From contig JALOCA010000011.1 in assembly GCA_023227965.1 (NCBI GenBank), positions 22,833 through 86,832 on the forward strand: a stretch of 64,000 bases of DNA, given 5' to 3'. Positions 1 through 8,983 of the stretch are shown piece after piece. A program made the position numbers and the translations under genes. Numbering within the stretch: the stretch's first letter is position 1; every line of letters starts with the position of its first letter. Below the pieces are notes generated by a model. The model did no database searches and was not told where the DNA came from. It worked only from the letters and a program-made list of their open reading frames with translations. Source of the stretch: Lentimicrobiaceae bacterium (GTDB lineage Bacteria > Bacteroidota > Bacteroidia > Bacteroidales > JALOCA01).

Positions 1-400
1 ATCTGCTGTCGTTTTCCGTTTGAATTATCTGAAAGAAATTGGCAAGGGGGATATTAAAAATTTCAGCATAGCGCAATAGGTCTTTTACCGTAGTTTTGCC
101 AAATTTCCGGGCATTGAGATGTTTCCGGGCTTTCCGTTTACTGATGCCTGCCCTCGAAGCCAATTCTGCCATGGTTAAGCCTTCTATTTCCATATAATAA
201 TAAACGGGGCTGATTTCCCCTTTCTGTAATTGTTGCAGCAATTCTTCCTCCCGGTGCAATTGTTTTTGCTGGAAATCGTCAAGGTAATTTTTGGAAATAT
301 AGGAACCCGTGAGAACCTGCCCATAGGTATTATCTTCCTTTTCAGCATACATTATCACCTTGTGCGGGTCGAAATCCACCTTGATATCTTTTTCTTTCAT
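1..400 (-). CDS. Helix-turn-helix domain protein, 3' end outside window
   Basis: About 133 residues are visible before the left edge; the stop lies outside. The protein begins MKEKDIKVDFDPHKV. An acidic, glutamine-rich middle (about residues 40-65) leads into a segment, LTMAELASRAGISKRKARKH, that reads as a helix-turn-helix with recognition helix, followed by a second helical part ending ...YAEIFNIPLANFFQII. This resembles XRE/Cro-type DNA-binding proteins, some of which are antitoxins, but no toxin is visible. The start lies 7 bp after the stop of the ABC permease on the same strand, so it is probably the last gene of that operon and could regulate it. The HTH fold is inferred from the sequence pattern; the function is unknown. 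Confidence 0.7.
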   Translation of the reverse strand, partial: MKEKDIKVDFDPHKVIMYAEKEDNTYGQVLTGSYISKNYLDDFQQKQLHREEELLQQLQKGEISPVYYYMEIEGLTMAELASRAGISKRKARKHLNARKFGKTTVKDLLRYAEIFNIPLANFFQIIQTENDSR

Positions 401-407
401 TTTCCGT

Positions 408-1853
408 TTAATTGCGTTTTACAAAACTAAACAATGAAATGAATTGTACAAGCACAAAAAATACAATCAAACGGCAAATATTGGGCAGTACGGCAGCAAA
501 CGTAGCTTTCCGTACAAAAATGTCGAGAAAACTGTCGAGCCCCCATCGTATTGGTGAAATTATGCTTACTGCTTGTAAAGGAGCGGGCATAAGATACACA
601 GGAATAAAAATACCGCCCAAAATGGAAAGTATCACAACGAAAAGCGAACCGAACATGGCTGCCTGTCCGATGGTATGGGAAAGCGTTCCGATGAGCATCC
701 CGAAACCTACTGCCGCCAACGCCGATGCCAGCGCCGATACCAGGATTAGTCCCACATGGTTGCCCGTTTGTAGTGCCGGCATCCCGAAAACTGCCGGGAA
801 AAACCAAATTCCCACTGCCATCATCATTAGCAGTTGTAATAAACATACAATTACATAAACAACAGTTTTTGAACTTAATATAGTAAAATAACTTATCGGA
901 AGAGTACGTAACCTGTTGTAGGCTCCTTCGTTTTTTTCGGTAATCAGGCTACCGGAAAGAGGTATGACAATGAAAAACATGGCAAACAAGGCAAAAGCGG
1001 GTACGTTGTTTTGCACTACGGTAGGTTTGATTGTTTCCTGTCGGTGAGAAGCGATGATTTCTTTTACCATCAACACATTACCAGGTTTCCAGGGGAATTT
1101 TGCCTCTTCAATGGTAAAATGAATACCCTGTGCACTTTTTTCAATTCTTTTCGTGGCATCGCTCATGTCAATATGGGCTGGTGCAAATTTCCCCATTTTT
1201 TCACGAACCTGTTTTTCAAAATCGGTTTGCATGCGTTGGAACCTGTTTTTTAATTCACTTTCAATGGGAATGCGAAGCTTCTTGTTGACTTCCGCCGGAA
1301 GCAGGCTGCAAAATTTTTCCGTCAGAATTTGAATTTCGGCACCTTGGACAAGCATTTTCAAAGCACTGACTACAGAGTTTTTATAGGCATCGTTTATTGC
1401 AGGGTCAAGGAGAATGTTTACGCCGGTTATAACTGTTCCTGAAATATTTGTACTGTCGTTTTTCCTGAATGAATTTGAAATAACCGCATCAGCGCGCCGG
1501 AGCGACTGGCTGTAAGCTCCGCGGGGGATTAAAATTCCTATCTGGTATTTTCCCGAAGCGATTGCTTCGCTGGCAGTTTTTTCGGTAAGCTGTTGTGAAT
1601 TAATATTTGTTATGATTTCGAAACAACCGGTAGTATCCAGCCCCTGCCTTATGGTTTTACTTAACCGGGAATTATCTTCGTCAACAAAAAGGATTTTTAT
1701 TTGCGAGCCACGAATAGATTTCAGTGCATTTTCCTGAGTAAGAGTTACCACAACGATGAGAAACATAGGCATAATGAAAAGTATGGCAAGTCCTGCCGGG
1801 TCGCGAACCAGGATGAGAAATTCTTTTTTTATGCCTGATAAAAATTTATACAT
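408..1853 (-). CDS. ABC-2 type transporter permease
   Basis: 481-residue membrane protein with the layout of ABC-2 permeases of the YhiH/YbhR type (ABC2_membrane_3). One N-terminal membrane helix (about residues 20-38) is followed by a large extracytoplasmic domain (about 40-280) and then a block of five or six helices (about 285-475), including the PLSGSLITEKNEGAYNRLR segment typical of the cytoplasmic coupling region. It should pair with the ATPase just upstream, 3 bp away, to form an exporter of unknown substrate; such pairs often act with a HlyD-type adaptor, which is not adjacent here. Export as the direction of transport follows from family knowledge. Confidence 0.88.
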   Translation of the reverse strand: MYKFLSGIKKEFLILVRDPAGLAILFIMPMFLIVVVTLTQENALKSIRGSQIKILFVDEDNSRLSKTIRQGLDTTGCFEIITNINSQQLTEKTASEAIASGKYQIGILIPRGAYSQSLRRADAVISNSFRKNDSTNISGTVITGVNILLDPAINDAYKNSVVSALKMLVQGAEIQILTEKFCSLLPAEVNKKLRIPIESELKNRFQRMQTDFEKQVREKMGKFAPAHIDMSDATKRIEKSAQGIHFTIEEAKFPWKPGNVLMVKEIIASHRQETIKPTVVQNNVPAFALFAMFFIVIPLSGSLITEKNEGAYNRLRTLPISYFTILSSKTVVYVIVCLLQLLMMMAVGIWFFPAVFGMPALQTGNHVGLILVSALASALAAVGFGMLIGTLSHTIGQAAMFGSLFVVILSILGGIFIPVYLMPAPLQAVSIISPIRWGLDSFLDIFVRKATFAAVLPNICRLIVFFVLVQFISLFSFVKRN

Positions 1854-1856
1854 ATA

Positions 1857-2633
1857 TCAGTCTCTCAAATCTTTGCCAGTTAATTTCAAAAATACGTCTC
1901 CCAAATTACCGCAACTGGGATTTTTTTCTATCAGTTGTGCGGGTGTACCATTTTCAATTATCTGTCCATTGTCAATAATATTTACCCTTGAGCATAAGTT
2001 TTCAGCTTCCTGCATGTAGTGTGTTGTATAAAAAATGGTTGTGCCAGAGCTATTCAACTGTTGCAGGTATTCAAAAATCAGGTTTCGCGACTGTGCATCA
2101 ACTCCAAGTGTAGGTTCGTCGAGAAAAAGGATGGAAGGATTATGCACCAACCCTGTAATAAGGTTGGCGCGTCGTTTTATTCCTCCTGAACAGCGGGATA
2201 CCCATTTGTTAGCATGACTGTCAAGCATCACCATGCTGATGAGTTCTTCCACCCGTTTGTTGAGTACCGAACCACTAAGCCCGTGCATACTGGCAAAATA
2301 ACTCAAGTTCTCGCGCAGGGTGAGTGTGGGATATAAAGCCAGTTCCTGGGGTACCAGTCCGATGATGTTTTTTATTTTTTCGGGATGTTTCTTCACATCT
2401 ATTCCCTGGACATTAACCGTACCGGATGTAATTTTCAGCAATCCACAGATTATGGAGATGAGTGTGGTTTTTCCGGCACCATTTGGACCTAATAATCCAA
2501 AAAACTCTTGCTTGCTTATTGAAAGGTCAACCCCTTTTAACGTTTGTTCGTCCGACCGGCGGTAAATTTTCACCAGCTTTTCTGTTTGTAGCACGATTTC
2601 AGAGTTATGGGTATGCCTGTTGCTGTTGCTCAT
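1857..2633 (-). CDS. ABC transporter ATP-binding protein
   Basis: 258-residue nucleotide-binding domain that powers the neighbouring ABC-2 permease. Visible motifs in order: Walker A GPNGAGKTT (49-57), Q-loop glutamine near 96, signature CSGGIKRR (148-155), Walker B ILFLDEP (168-174), a D-loop, and the switch histidine in YTTHYMQEAE (about 205). The signature is a variant (CSGG-IKRR rather than LSGGQ) that is common in drug/Na+ exporter ATPases of the CcmA/NatA type. It is the first gene of a three-gene minus-strand operon (ATPase, permease, HTH protein), with only 3 bp to the permease. The substrate cannot be told from sequence. Confidence 0.92.
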   Translation of the reverse strand: MSNSNRHTHNSEIVLQTEKLVKIYRRSDEQTLKGVDLSISKQEFFGLLGPNGAGKTTLISIICGLLKITSGTVNVQGIDVKKHPEKIKNIIGLVPQELALYPTLTLRENLSYFASMHGLSGSVLNKRVEELISMVMLDSHANKWVSRCSGGIKRRANLITGLVHNPSILFLDEPTLGVDAQSRNLIFEYLQQLNSSGTTIFYTTHYMQEAENLCSRVNIIDNGQIIENGTPAQLIEKNPSCGNLGDVFLKLTGKDLRD

Positions 2634-2704
2634 CGGTAATTAAAATTCAACATCAAACTTATGTGCTTTTTATGATATTTGCAACGTAAATTTGAAAATA
2701 CCTT

Positions 2705-2712
2705 TATTTTTG
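2705..2712 (+). promoter_or_regulatory. Bacteroidota -7 element (TATTTTTG) of the yfcC-like gene
   Basis: TATTTTTG fits the TAnnTTTG consensus of the Bacteroidota primary sigma factor. A TTTG that could serve as -33 lies about 23 bp upstream. The predicted transcript would begin just before the ATG at 2739 and downstream of the ATG at 2679, which is why the shorter start is preferred. Confidence 0.55.
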
Positions 2713-2738
2713 TCGAAAATCCTTTTAACCACAGGCGT

Positions 2739-4334
2739 ATGTTTAAGAAAGTTCCCCATACCTATGTAATCATTTTCTTTTTGATAGTTCTTGCAGCCGT
2801 TACCACCTGGTTTGTTCCTTCAGGGGAATTTTCGCGGAAAACCATTACCACCGGTGAAATAAAAAGAGATGTTATTGATGCAACGTCATATAAAACTGTT
2901 GAGCAACAACCGCAGACATGGCAAATTTTTTCCGCTTTTTACAAGGGTTTTGTCCGTACACCCAAAATCATTGTTTTTATTCTCATACTTGGCGGGGCTT
3001 TTTGGATACTGAACGAAAGTAAAGCCATTGATGCGGGTGTACAGTCGTTTCTTTCCCGAAGTCGTAAATTGGAGCGTTACCGGTTAATCCGTAAAGTTGG
3101 TATTAATAATATTATCATTACCTTGGTAATGCTGATGTTCAGCTTTTTCGGTGCTGTTTTCGGTATGAGCGAGGAAACCATTGCCTTTGTAATTATTTTT
3201 GTTCCATTAGCTATTTCTATGGGTTACGATTCCATCGTTGGGGTTTGTATGTGTTTTATCGGGGCAGGAATAGGTTTTGCCGGGTGCATGCTTAACCCGT
3301 TTACTTTGGGAATAGCACAGGAAATTGCAGGAATACAATTGTTTTCGGGGATTGAATACAGGTTTTTCATTTGGATTGTTGTAAATATTGCAGGGATTGG
3401 ATATGTGTTGTGGTATGCAAATCGAATCCGGGAAAACCCCAAGCGGTCAATTATGTATGAAAACGATGCTTACTGGCGTCAGCATAATTCTTCTGCTATG
3501 AATGTTGAAAAACTGAAACCCGGACGTGGCGCATGGATTGCCTGTGCACTCGTGTCGGGAATTTTGATTGTTTATGCCATTATTCTTCCCATGAATACCA
3601 TAAAAATGGGAGCCAGTTCATTTAAAATGCCTCTTTTGCCGGTAATTTGTGCATTATTTGCTTTTTCTGCAATTTTCTCCCTGCGTCGTTCAGTACAGAT
3701 TTTCATTCTTACCATATTAATGTTTACCATATTGTTTCTGGTAGTCGGAGTTATTGCCTTCGATTGGTCGTTAATGGAAATAGCCGCTTTGTTTTTTGCT
3801 ATGGCAATAGTATCTGGTATGGCAATGGGAAAAGATGCCAATGAAATTACCAGACTTTTTGTTGCCGGAGCCCGCGACATTCTTTCGGCAGCATTGGTAG
3901 TGGGTTTAGCCGGAGGAATCATTGTGATACTTGAAGATGGGAAAGTGATAGATACAATTTTGTACGGAATTTCACGCTCAATGCAGGGAACCGGGCAGAT
4001 AACAACCCTTTCGCTGATGTATATTTTCCAATCGGCACTAAACATGGTTATTACATCAGGCACTGCCAAAGCTGCACTTTTAATGCCCATTCTGCGTGAT
4101 ATTTCAGAGATGGTAAATTTATCAAAACAAGCTACCGTTACTGCTTTTCACATAGGAGATGGATTTACCAACCTCATTACTCCTACTTCAGGAGTTTTAA
4201 TAGGCGTGCTGGAAGTTGCCCGTATTCCATTCAGCAAGTGGTTTCACTGGGCATGGAAGCTGATTCTGATACTCGTAATTTTGGGTTGGATATTGTTGAT
4301 ACCTACTGTTACCATGCAGCTAAGCGGATATTAA
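2739..4334 (+). CDS. YfcC/DcuC-family membrane carrier
   Basis: 531 residues from this ATG. The frame is open 20 codons further upstream, but a -7 promoter motif overlaps that stretch. A hydrophobic N-terminal helix (KVPHTYVIIFFLIVL) is followed by about 12 predicted membrane segments. The conserved blocks VPSGEF near the N-terminus, GAVFGMSEETIAF, CMLNPFTLGIAQ and ITPTSGVLIGVL are those of the C4-dicarboxylate anaerobic carrier superfamily (YfcC branch). Members are inner-membrane carriers for dicarboxylates, amino acids or peptides; the substrate of this one is unknown. It is a single-gene unit with its own promoter and a hairpin terminator just after the stop, divergent from the ABC exporter operon. 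Confidence 0.88.
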   Translation: MFKKVPHTYVIIFFLIVLAAVTTWFVPSGEFSRKTITTGEIKRDVIDATSYKTVEQQPQTWQIFSAFYKGFVRTPKIIVFILILGGAFWILNESKAIDAGVQSFLSRSRKLERYRLIRKVGINNIIITLVMLMFSFFGAVFGMSEETIAFVIIFVPLAISMGYDSIVGVCMCFIGAGIGFAGCMLNPFTLGIAQEIAGIQLFSGIEYRFFIWIVVNIAGIGYVLWYANRIRENPKRSIMYENDAYWRQHNSSAMNVEKLKPGRGAWIACALVSGILIVYAIILPMNTIKMGASSFKMPLLPVICALFAFSAIFSLRRSVQIFILTILMFTILFLVVGVIAFDWSLMEIAALFFAMAIVSGMAMGKDANEITRLFVAGARDILSAALVVGLAGGIIVILEDGKVIDTILYGISRSMQGTGQITTLSLMYIFQSALNMVITSGTAKAALLMPILRDISEMVNLSKQATVTAFHIGDGFTNLITPTSGVLIGVLEVARIPFSKWFHWAWKLILILVILGWILLIPTVTMQLSGY

Positions 4335-4337
4335 AAC

Positions 4338-4361
4338 ACCTGCTGTATCGTTACAGCAGGT
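4338..4361 (+). terminator. Hairpin after the YfcC-like gene
   Basis: Perfect 10-bp stem ACCTGCTGTA / TACAGCAGGT with a TCGT loop, 4 bp after the stop codon. The T-run after it is weak, so termination strength is uncertain. The rest of the gap up to 4552 shows no gene. Confidence 0.7.
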
Positions 4362-4552
4362 TTGAAAAGCAAAATTTGATGATTGATGAATAATTTTTTT
4401 GTAGGTAAATATCAGAATTAATTTGAACAGATTGGTATACTGGCAAAAGACCTGGCTAATCTGGTGAATAGGTATTGAATACTTGTTTTGGGGTAGGAAG
4501 GTAATCATCCCATTAACCGAAAAGCTGGCTACCAGAGTTTTTCCCCATTTAT

Positions 4553-4993
4553 TTAAAAAATCCAGGGGATCAACCTGTTTGTATTTTTCATGTACAAGCG
4601 GTACTCGATGAAATGCTTTTTTAGCAGACTTTCTTCATATAATATTTTAATTGTCAAAATTATAAAAAGTAAAAGAAAAATAATTCCCCTGTAAAAAGTA
4701 AAGGAATCAGCAACCAATGCTCCGCAAATCAGCAATACCGATAAGTACATAGGATGGCGAATAACATGGTAAGGTCCTTTAATTACCAGACGGGCATTAT
4801 TTTTAACGGAAGGCGAGGCGTGAAAGTTACCGATTTGCATCGCCAGTACCGACCATAATATCAGCACCAATCCACAACCTTCGGCAATACACCCTGCCAG
4901 GGATTCGGCAAGCCAGGGACCCGTGATGAAAACGAATCCGATTCCAGTAAATTGCAAAAAAACAAGCGTATAAGAAATAATATCTTGTTTCAT
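4553..4993 (-). CDS. Isoprenylcysteine carboxyl methyltransferase-like membrane protein
   Basis: 146 residues with four or five hydrophobic helices. The signature GPYHVIRHPMYLSVLL (73-88) is the SAM-binding Gx[WY]xxxRHPxY motif of the ICMT/PEMT superfamily of integral-membrane methyltransferases. Bacterial members of this size are common and mostly uncharacterised; lipid or isoprenoid carboxyl groups are possible substrates. Its ATG overlaps the stop of the IPExxxVDY gene upstream by 4 bp (ATGA), so the two are translationally coupled. In many Bacteroidota a pyruvate kinase gene occupies roughly this position after rnc (recalled synteny); here it does not. Confidence 0.8.
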   Translation of the reverse strand: MKQDIISYTLVFLQFTGIGFVFITGPWLAESLAGCIAEGCGLVLILWSVLAMQIGNFHASPSVKNNARLVIKGPYHVIRHPMYLSVLLICGALVADSFTFYRGIIFLLLFIILTIKILYEESLLKKHFIEYRLYMKNTNRLIPWIF

Positions 4994-5493
4994 TTCGGGA
5001 TGTTTGGTGTTTTCAATTTTAAAAATCCGGATTTGTTTTGATCGAGACAGGCAGTGATGTGGCTGTCAATATCAGGTATAAGTTGCTCAAGCTGTGCTGT
5101 TTTATCGGTATCAATGACTATGGCAGTTAGTACCTGTGGTATGGTTTTTAGGCTTTTTAAGCACATTTGAAAACGTTCGGGTTTAACCTGCCCGGAAATA
5201 ATGAAAAAATAATCAATTTGTTTATGTGTTGGGATGAGGTAAATATTATCGGAATGGTTAGCCAGCAAGCAGTAAGTATTTAAAAAGTCGTTATCATTGA
5301 AAAAGTACATGGAAAAATTTCTTACAATATCACTGCCCGATTTTCTGAATTCAAAATCGGGAATTTTTTTTAACTGGAAATGCAATGCTTTGTTTATGCT
5401 GAACGACAAGCGGTAATCCCGTAATTGGTATGAAATACCAATGATGTGATACTCATCTTTTACAGTAGTAATAGTATTGGCTTTTTGCGGCAT
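4990..5493 (-). CDS. IPExxxVDY family protein
   Basis: 167 residues from the ATG at 5493 (MPQKANTI); the frame extends 11 codons further but without support. It carries the family core: an N-terminal strand pair (EYHIIGISYQLRDYRLSFSINK) and the name-giving motif, here degenerate as LIPTHKQIDYFFIISG (about residues 86-101), where IPE...VDY reads IPT...IDY. The family is small, confined to Bacteroidota, has no known function and typically sits beside rnc, as here. Assignment rests on the motif and the neighbourhood. It lies in the acpP-fabF-rnc operon and overlaps the membrane methyltransferase gene by 4 bp. Confidence 0.78.
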   Translation of the reverse strand: MPQKANTITTVKDEYHIIGISYQLRDYRLSFSINKALHFQLKKIPDFEFRKSGSDIVRNFSMYFFNDNDFLNTYCLLANHSDNIYLIPTHKQIDYFFIISGQVKPERFQMCLKSLKTIPQVLTAIVIDTDKTAQLEQLIPDIDSHITACLDQNKSGFLKLKTPNIPK

Positions 5494-5557
5494 AATCCGG
5501 CGGATAAATCCGGAATAAATGTACAAAACTTCTTTTATAAAAAGACTTTCCTAAGAA

Positions 5558-6289
5558 TTAATTTATCTCATAGAGGTGTTTCCATGTTTTTTCGGCGGCA
5601 AGCTGTTCGGCGCCTTTAATGGAATAATCCTGTGCCTGCGAATATGATTTATTATCAATGTGCACTTCCACAACATATTGCTTGTTGTATCCGCTACCAA
5701 CCTCGCCGGTAACTACAAATTCAATAGATTTTTTTTCTTTCTGTAACCGTTCTATGAGCTTACTTTTAAAGTTGATTTCGAGTGTTTCGAGCTCATCTAT
5801 GTCGAAATGCCGTTGAATGATATTGGACAGGATGATTTTCCGGGTAAAATTATAACCCCTATCAAGGTACAATGCTCCCACGAATGCTTCAAAGGCATCG
5901 CCCTTCATTGAACGGTTGGCAGATTTAGATTCAGAGTTTGATTGAATAAGTTCGTCAACTCCAAGTTTTTGCGACAACTTATTAAGCGAAGCGCGGCTTA
6001 CAATTTTTGAACGCATTTCAGTTAAAAAGCCTTCATCTTTGTAAGGAAATATTTTGAAAAGGTAATCGGCAACTATGGCACCCAGAATGGCATCTCCTAA
6101 ATATTCGAGACGTTCGTTGCTTATTTTTACCCCGTTCATTAATTCCTGTGCTACTGATTTATGCCTGAATGCCAATTTATATAAAAAAATATTCTTGGGA
6201 TAATACCCAAAAATATTCTTTATGGCTTCATAAAGTACTTTATCTCCCGAGAAAAAGGCTTTTACCGGTTTAATCTTTCTGAAAGGCAA
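5558..6289 (-). CDS. rnc: Ribonuclease III
   Basis: 243 residues. Endoribonuclease that cuts double-stranded RNA, for example the rRNA precursor stems. The catalytic domain carries the signature NERLEYLGDAILG (58-70) and the second metal-binding motif KGDAFEAFVGALYLDRG (129-145), which supply the acidic residues for the two metal ions. A C-terminal double-stranded-RNA-binding domain covers about 173-240 (NFKSKLIERLQ... KGAEQLAAEKTWKHL). It starts 3 bp after the fabF stop, the usual Bacteroidota order acpP-fabF-rnc. Length and motifs are complete. Confidence 0.97.
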   Translation of the reverse strand: MPFRKIKPVKAFFSGDKVLYEAIKNIFGYYPKNIFLYKLAFRHKSVAQELMNGVKISNERLEYLGDAILGAIVADYLFKIFPYKDEGFLTEMRSKIVSRASLNKLSQKLGVDELIQSNSESKSANRSMKGDAFEAFVGALYLDRGYNFTRKIILSNIIQRHFDIDELETLEINFKSKLIERLQKEKKSIEFVVTGEVGSGYNKQYVVEVHIDNKSYSQAQDYSIKGAEQLAAEKTWKHLYEIN

Positions 6290-6292
6290 CGG

Positions 6293-7543
6293 TTATTCAC
6301 TGAATTTTTTGAAAATAAGTGATGCATTATGTCCTCCGAACCCAAAAGTGTTACTTAATGCAATATTTACCGTGCGATGTTTAGCCTTGCCGAAGGTGAA
6401 ATCCAGTACAGGAATTTCGGGGTCGTCGGTAAAATGGTTAATGGTAGGAGGTACAATACTATTTTTGATTGCCAATATGGTAGCAATAGCTTCTATGGCT
6501 CCTGTTGCACCCAGCAGATGCCCGGTCATTGATTTGGTAGAATTTACGCTGATGGAAGAAGCATGTTCGCCGAACAGGTTAATGATAGCCTTAGGTTCAA
6601 CAATGTCGCCTTTGGGTGTTGAAGTTCCGTGGGTATTAATATGGTCAATTTCTTCTGGGGTAATACCGGCATCCTGCAGAGCATTCTTCATACTATTGTA
6701 TGCACCAATACCGTCGGGGTGGGGTTCTGTCATATGATGAGCGTCGGCAGAAAGTCCAGAGCCTATAACTTCGGCATATATTTTCGCACCGCGGGCTTTG
6801 GCGTGCTCCAGTTCTTCAAAAATAAGAGCGCCGCTACCTTCACCCATTACAAACCCGTCACGACCAATATCAAATGGGCGTGAAGCAGTTTTGGGATCGT
6901 CATTTCGTGTTGACAGTGCGTGCATGGCATTAAATCCGCCTACACCGGCAGGACTGACAGCCGCTTCCGAGCCTCCTGCGATAAAAGCATTGGCTTTTCC
7001 CGTGCGAATGTATAAAAATGCATCAGCAAGGGCATTTGCCGAAGAAGCACAAGCGGAAACAGTAGCAAAGTTAGGTCCTCTGAGTCCGTAACGTATCGAA
7101 ATATGACCGGCAGTAATGTCGGCTATCATTTTCGGAATAAAAAAGGGATTAAAACGGGGGGTACCATCTCCTTTTCCATAGCTGATTACTTCTTCAAAGA
7201 AAGTAGATAATCCACCAATACCCGAAGCCCAGATAACCCCAATAGTGTCTAAGTTTAGCTTTTCTAAATCGAAGCCTGAGTCGTGAACGGCTTCTTCGGC
7301 TGATACTAATCCAAATTGGGCATACAAATCGTATTTTCTGGCTTCTTTTCTGTCGAAATGTTGTAATGGATCGAAATTTTTTACTTCACAGGCAAACTGT
7401 GTCTTAAATTTCGAAGCATCAAAACGGGTAATGGCATCGGCACCACTAACTCCATTAATAAGGTTGTCCCAAAATTCAGGAAAGGTATTGCCTAATGGAG
7501 TTAGTGCACCAAGACCGGTAACGACTACACGTTTTAATTCCAT
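6293..7543 (-). CDS. fabF: Beta-ketoacyl-[ACP] synthase II
   Basis: 416 residues from MELKRVVVTGLG; an upstream in-frame extension runs into the acpP gene and is rejected. It condenses malonyl-ACP with a growing acyl-ACP in type II fatty acid synthesis. The catalytic triad is visible: the nucleophile C165 in TVSACASSANA, H305 in NTHGTSTPKGD and H342 in KSMTGHLLGATGA. It also has the glycine-rich C-terminal segment SNTFGFGGHNA. It lies 13 bp downstream of acpP, its carrier protein, and 3 bp upstream of rnc. Confidence 0.97.
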   Translation of the reverse strand: MELKRVVVTGLGALTPLGNTFPEFWDNLINGVSGADAITRFDASKFKTQFACEVKNFDPLQHFDRKEARKYDLYAQFGLVSAEEAVHDSGFDLEKLNLDTIGVIWASGIGGLSTFFEEVISYGKGDGTPRFNPFFIPKMIADITAGHISIRYGLRGPNFATVSACASSANALADAFLYIRTGKANAFIAGGSEAAVSPAGVGGFNAMHALSTRNDDPKTASRPFDIGRDGFVMGEGSGALIFEELEHAKARGAKIYAEVIGSGLSADAHHMTEPHPDGIGAYNSMKNALQDAGITPEEIDHINTHGTSTPKGDIVEPKAIINLFGEHASSISVNSTKSMTGHLLGATGAIEAIATILAIKNSIVPPTINHFTDDPEIPVLDFTFGKAKHRTVNIALSNTFGFGGHNASLIFKKFSE

Positions 7544-7556
7544 CCGTAAATGAAAT

Positions 7557-7793
7557 TTATTTGGTGTTGTTTTCGATGTAAGCGATAGCATCACCCACTG
7601 TTCCAATCTTTTCTGCCTGATCGTCGGGAATAGCTATGTTAAATTCTTTTTCGAATTCCATAATCAATTCAACCGTATCGAGGGAATCAGCGCCTAAATC
7701 GTTGGTGAAACTTGCTTCGGGTGTAACTTCTTTTTCATCAACACCCAGCTTATCAACGATGATAGCCTTTACTTTAGTTGCAATGTCAGACAT
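7557..7793 (-). CDS. acpP: Acyl carrier protein
   Basis: 78 residues, acidic and helical. The phosphopantetheine attachment serine is S37 in DLGADSLDTVELIMEFE. It carries growing acyl chains between the enzymes of fatty acid synthesis. It is the first gene of the operon acpP-fabF-rnc-IPExxxVDY-ICMT-like and is preceded by a plausible promoter. Confidence 0.98.
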   Translation of the reverse strand: MSDIATKVKAIIVDKLGVDEKEVTPEASFTNDLGADSLDTVELIMEFEKEFNIAIPDDQAEKIGTVGDAIAYIENNTK

Positions 7794-7822
7794 GTTTTTC
7801 TACTTTTTAAAGATTAAGGGTG

Positions 7823-7855
7823 CAAAGAAAGTTATTTTTTGCATTATTAACAAAA
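7823..7855 (-). promoter_or_regulatory. Putative acpP operon promoter
   Basis: Read on the minus strand: TTTTG (-33) and, 20 bp later, TTTCTTTG, a one-mismatch match to TAnnTTTG. It sits about 30 bp before the acpP ATG. Confidence 0.4.
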
Positions 7856-7947
7856 TTCACTACAAAAATTTAACCTCAACCAAAATATAAAACACATATT
7901 CAGATAGTTAAAAAATACGGATCCGGAGGATTTTTTCTGTAATTATG

Positions 7948-7982
7948 TTTTGCAGTACATATTTTATTATGTTGTATTTTTA
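7948..7982 (+). promoter_or_regulatory. Putative manA promoter
   Basis: TTTTG followed after 22 bp by TATTTTTA, one mismatch from TAnnTTTG, ending 20 bp before the manA ATG. The acpP and manA promoters are divergent within the same 209-bp gap. Confidence 0.45.
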
Positions 7983-8002
7983 CACGCCCAAATTTTTCCG
8001 AC

Positions 8003-8983
8003 ATGCTATCGTTATATCCATTCAAATTTATACCTATTTTTAAAGACAAAATATGGGGAGGTTCCCGTGTGCATGATACGCTGGGGCTCGATTATGCCCC
8101 ATTGCTCAATTGCGGCGAAGCATGGATGGTTTCCGGAATTCAGGATAATTCTTCAGTAATAGCCAATGGATATTTTTCAGAAAACGAACTGAACGAAATA
8201 GTGGAAACTTTCATGGGCGATCTGGTAGGAGAAAAAGTGTATGAAAAGTTTGGAAATGAGTTTCCTGTGTTGATAAAATTTATTGATACCCAGGATTATC
8301 TTTCCATACAGGTACACCCTGACGACGAACTGGCTGCCCGGAGGCATCATGCTTTTGGTAAAGCCGAAATGTGGTATATCATAGATACAGTTCCCGGGGC
8401 AGAACTGATTTGCGGCTTTTCACAAAAGATATCACCAGAAATGTATAAACAACACCTTATTAATAAATCGCTCCCCGAAATTCTGAATTTTGAAAAAGTA
8501 AAAACCGGTGATGTTTTTTTTATCCCCGCCGGCAGGGTGCATGCCCTGGGTCCCGGAATCCTATTGACTGAAATACAGCAAACATCAGATGTTACCTATC
8601 GAATTTATGACTGGGACAGAACTGATGACAAAGGGAAACCCCGTACACTACATACCGACCTTGCTCTTGATGCCATTGACTTTAATGTGTACGACACTTA
8701 CAAAATTCCGTATGTCGAAAAAAACAACCAAACCGTACCATTAATTAACAGTCCGCATTTTACTACAGGGATACTCCATCTGAAGAATGTAATTGCAAAG
8801 GATTACTCTGAAATAGATTCGTTTGTAATTTATATTTGCACTGAAGGCGCTTTACAACTTGTGTGGGATGGAGGTAATGAAACAATGAAAAAGGGGGAAG
8901 TGATTTTAATTCCTGCTATCGTAAAAAATGTAACTTTAATTCCATCTATCGAAAGTAAAATCCTGGAAGTTTATATTGAATAA
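8003..8983 (+). CDS. manA: Mannose-6-phosphate isomerase, class I
   Basis: 326 residues, a cupin-type zinc enzyme that interconverts mannose-6-phosphate and fructose-6-phosphate, feeding GDP-mannose synthesis or mannose use. Visible zinc-site motifs are QVHPDDELA (103-111), E122 in GKAEMWYI, and H180 in PAGRVHALG. The N-terminal KDKIWGGSRV block and the short C-terminal beta domain match the compact bacterial class-I form (about 310-330 residues). It appears monocistronic, divergent from acpP. Confidence 0.93.
   Translation: MLSLYPFKFIPIFKDKIWGGSRVHDTLGLDYAPLLNCGEAWMVSGIQDNSSVIANGYFSENELNEIVETFMGDLVGEKVYEKFGNEFPVLIKFIDTQDYLSIQVHPDDELAARRHHAFGKAEMWYIIDTVPGAELICGFSQKISPEMYKQHLINKSLPEILNFEKVKTGDVFFIPAGRVHALGPGILLTEIQQTSDVTYRIYDWDRTDDKGKPRTLHTDLALDAIDFNVYDTYKIPYVEKNNQTVPLINSPHFTTGILHLKNVIAKDYSEIDSFVIYICTEGALQLVWDGGNETMKKGEVILIPAIVKNVTLIPSIESKILEVYIE

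Noticed and set aside
412..858. 148-codon plus-strand frame
   Set aside because: Lies antisense inside the ABC permease gene, with no family features; shadow frame.
3572..4090. 172-codon minus-strand frame
   Set aside because: Antisense to the YfcC-like carrier; composition is a mirror of membrane-protein codons.
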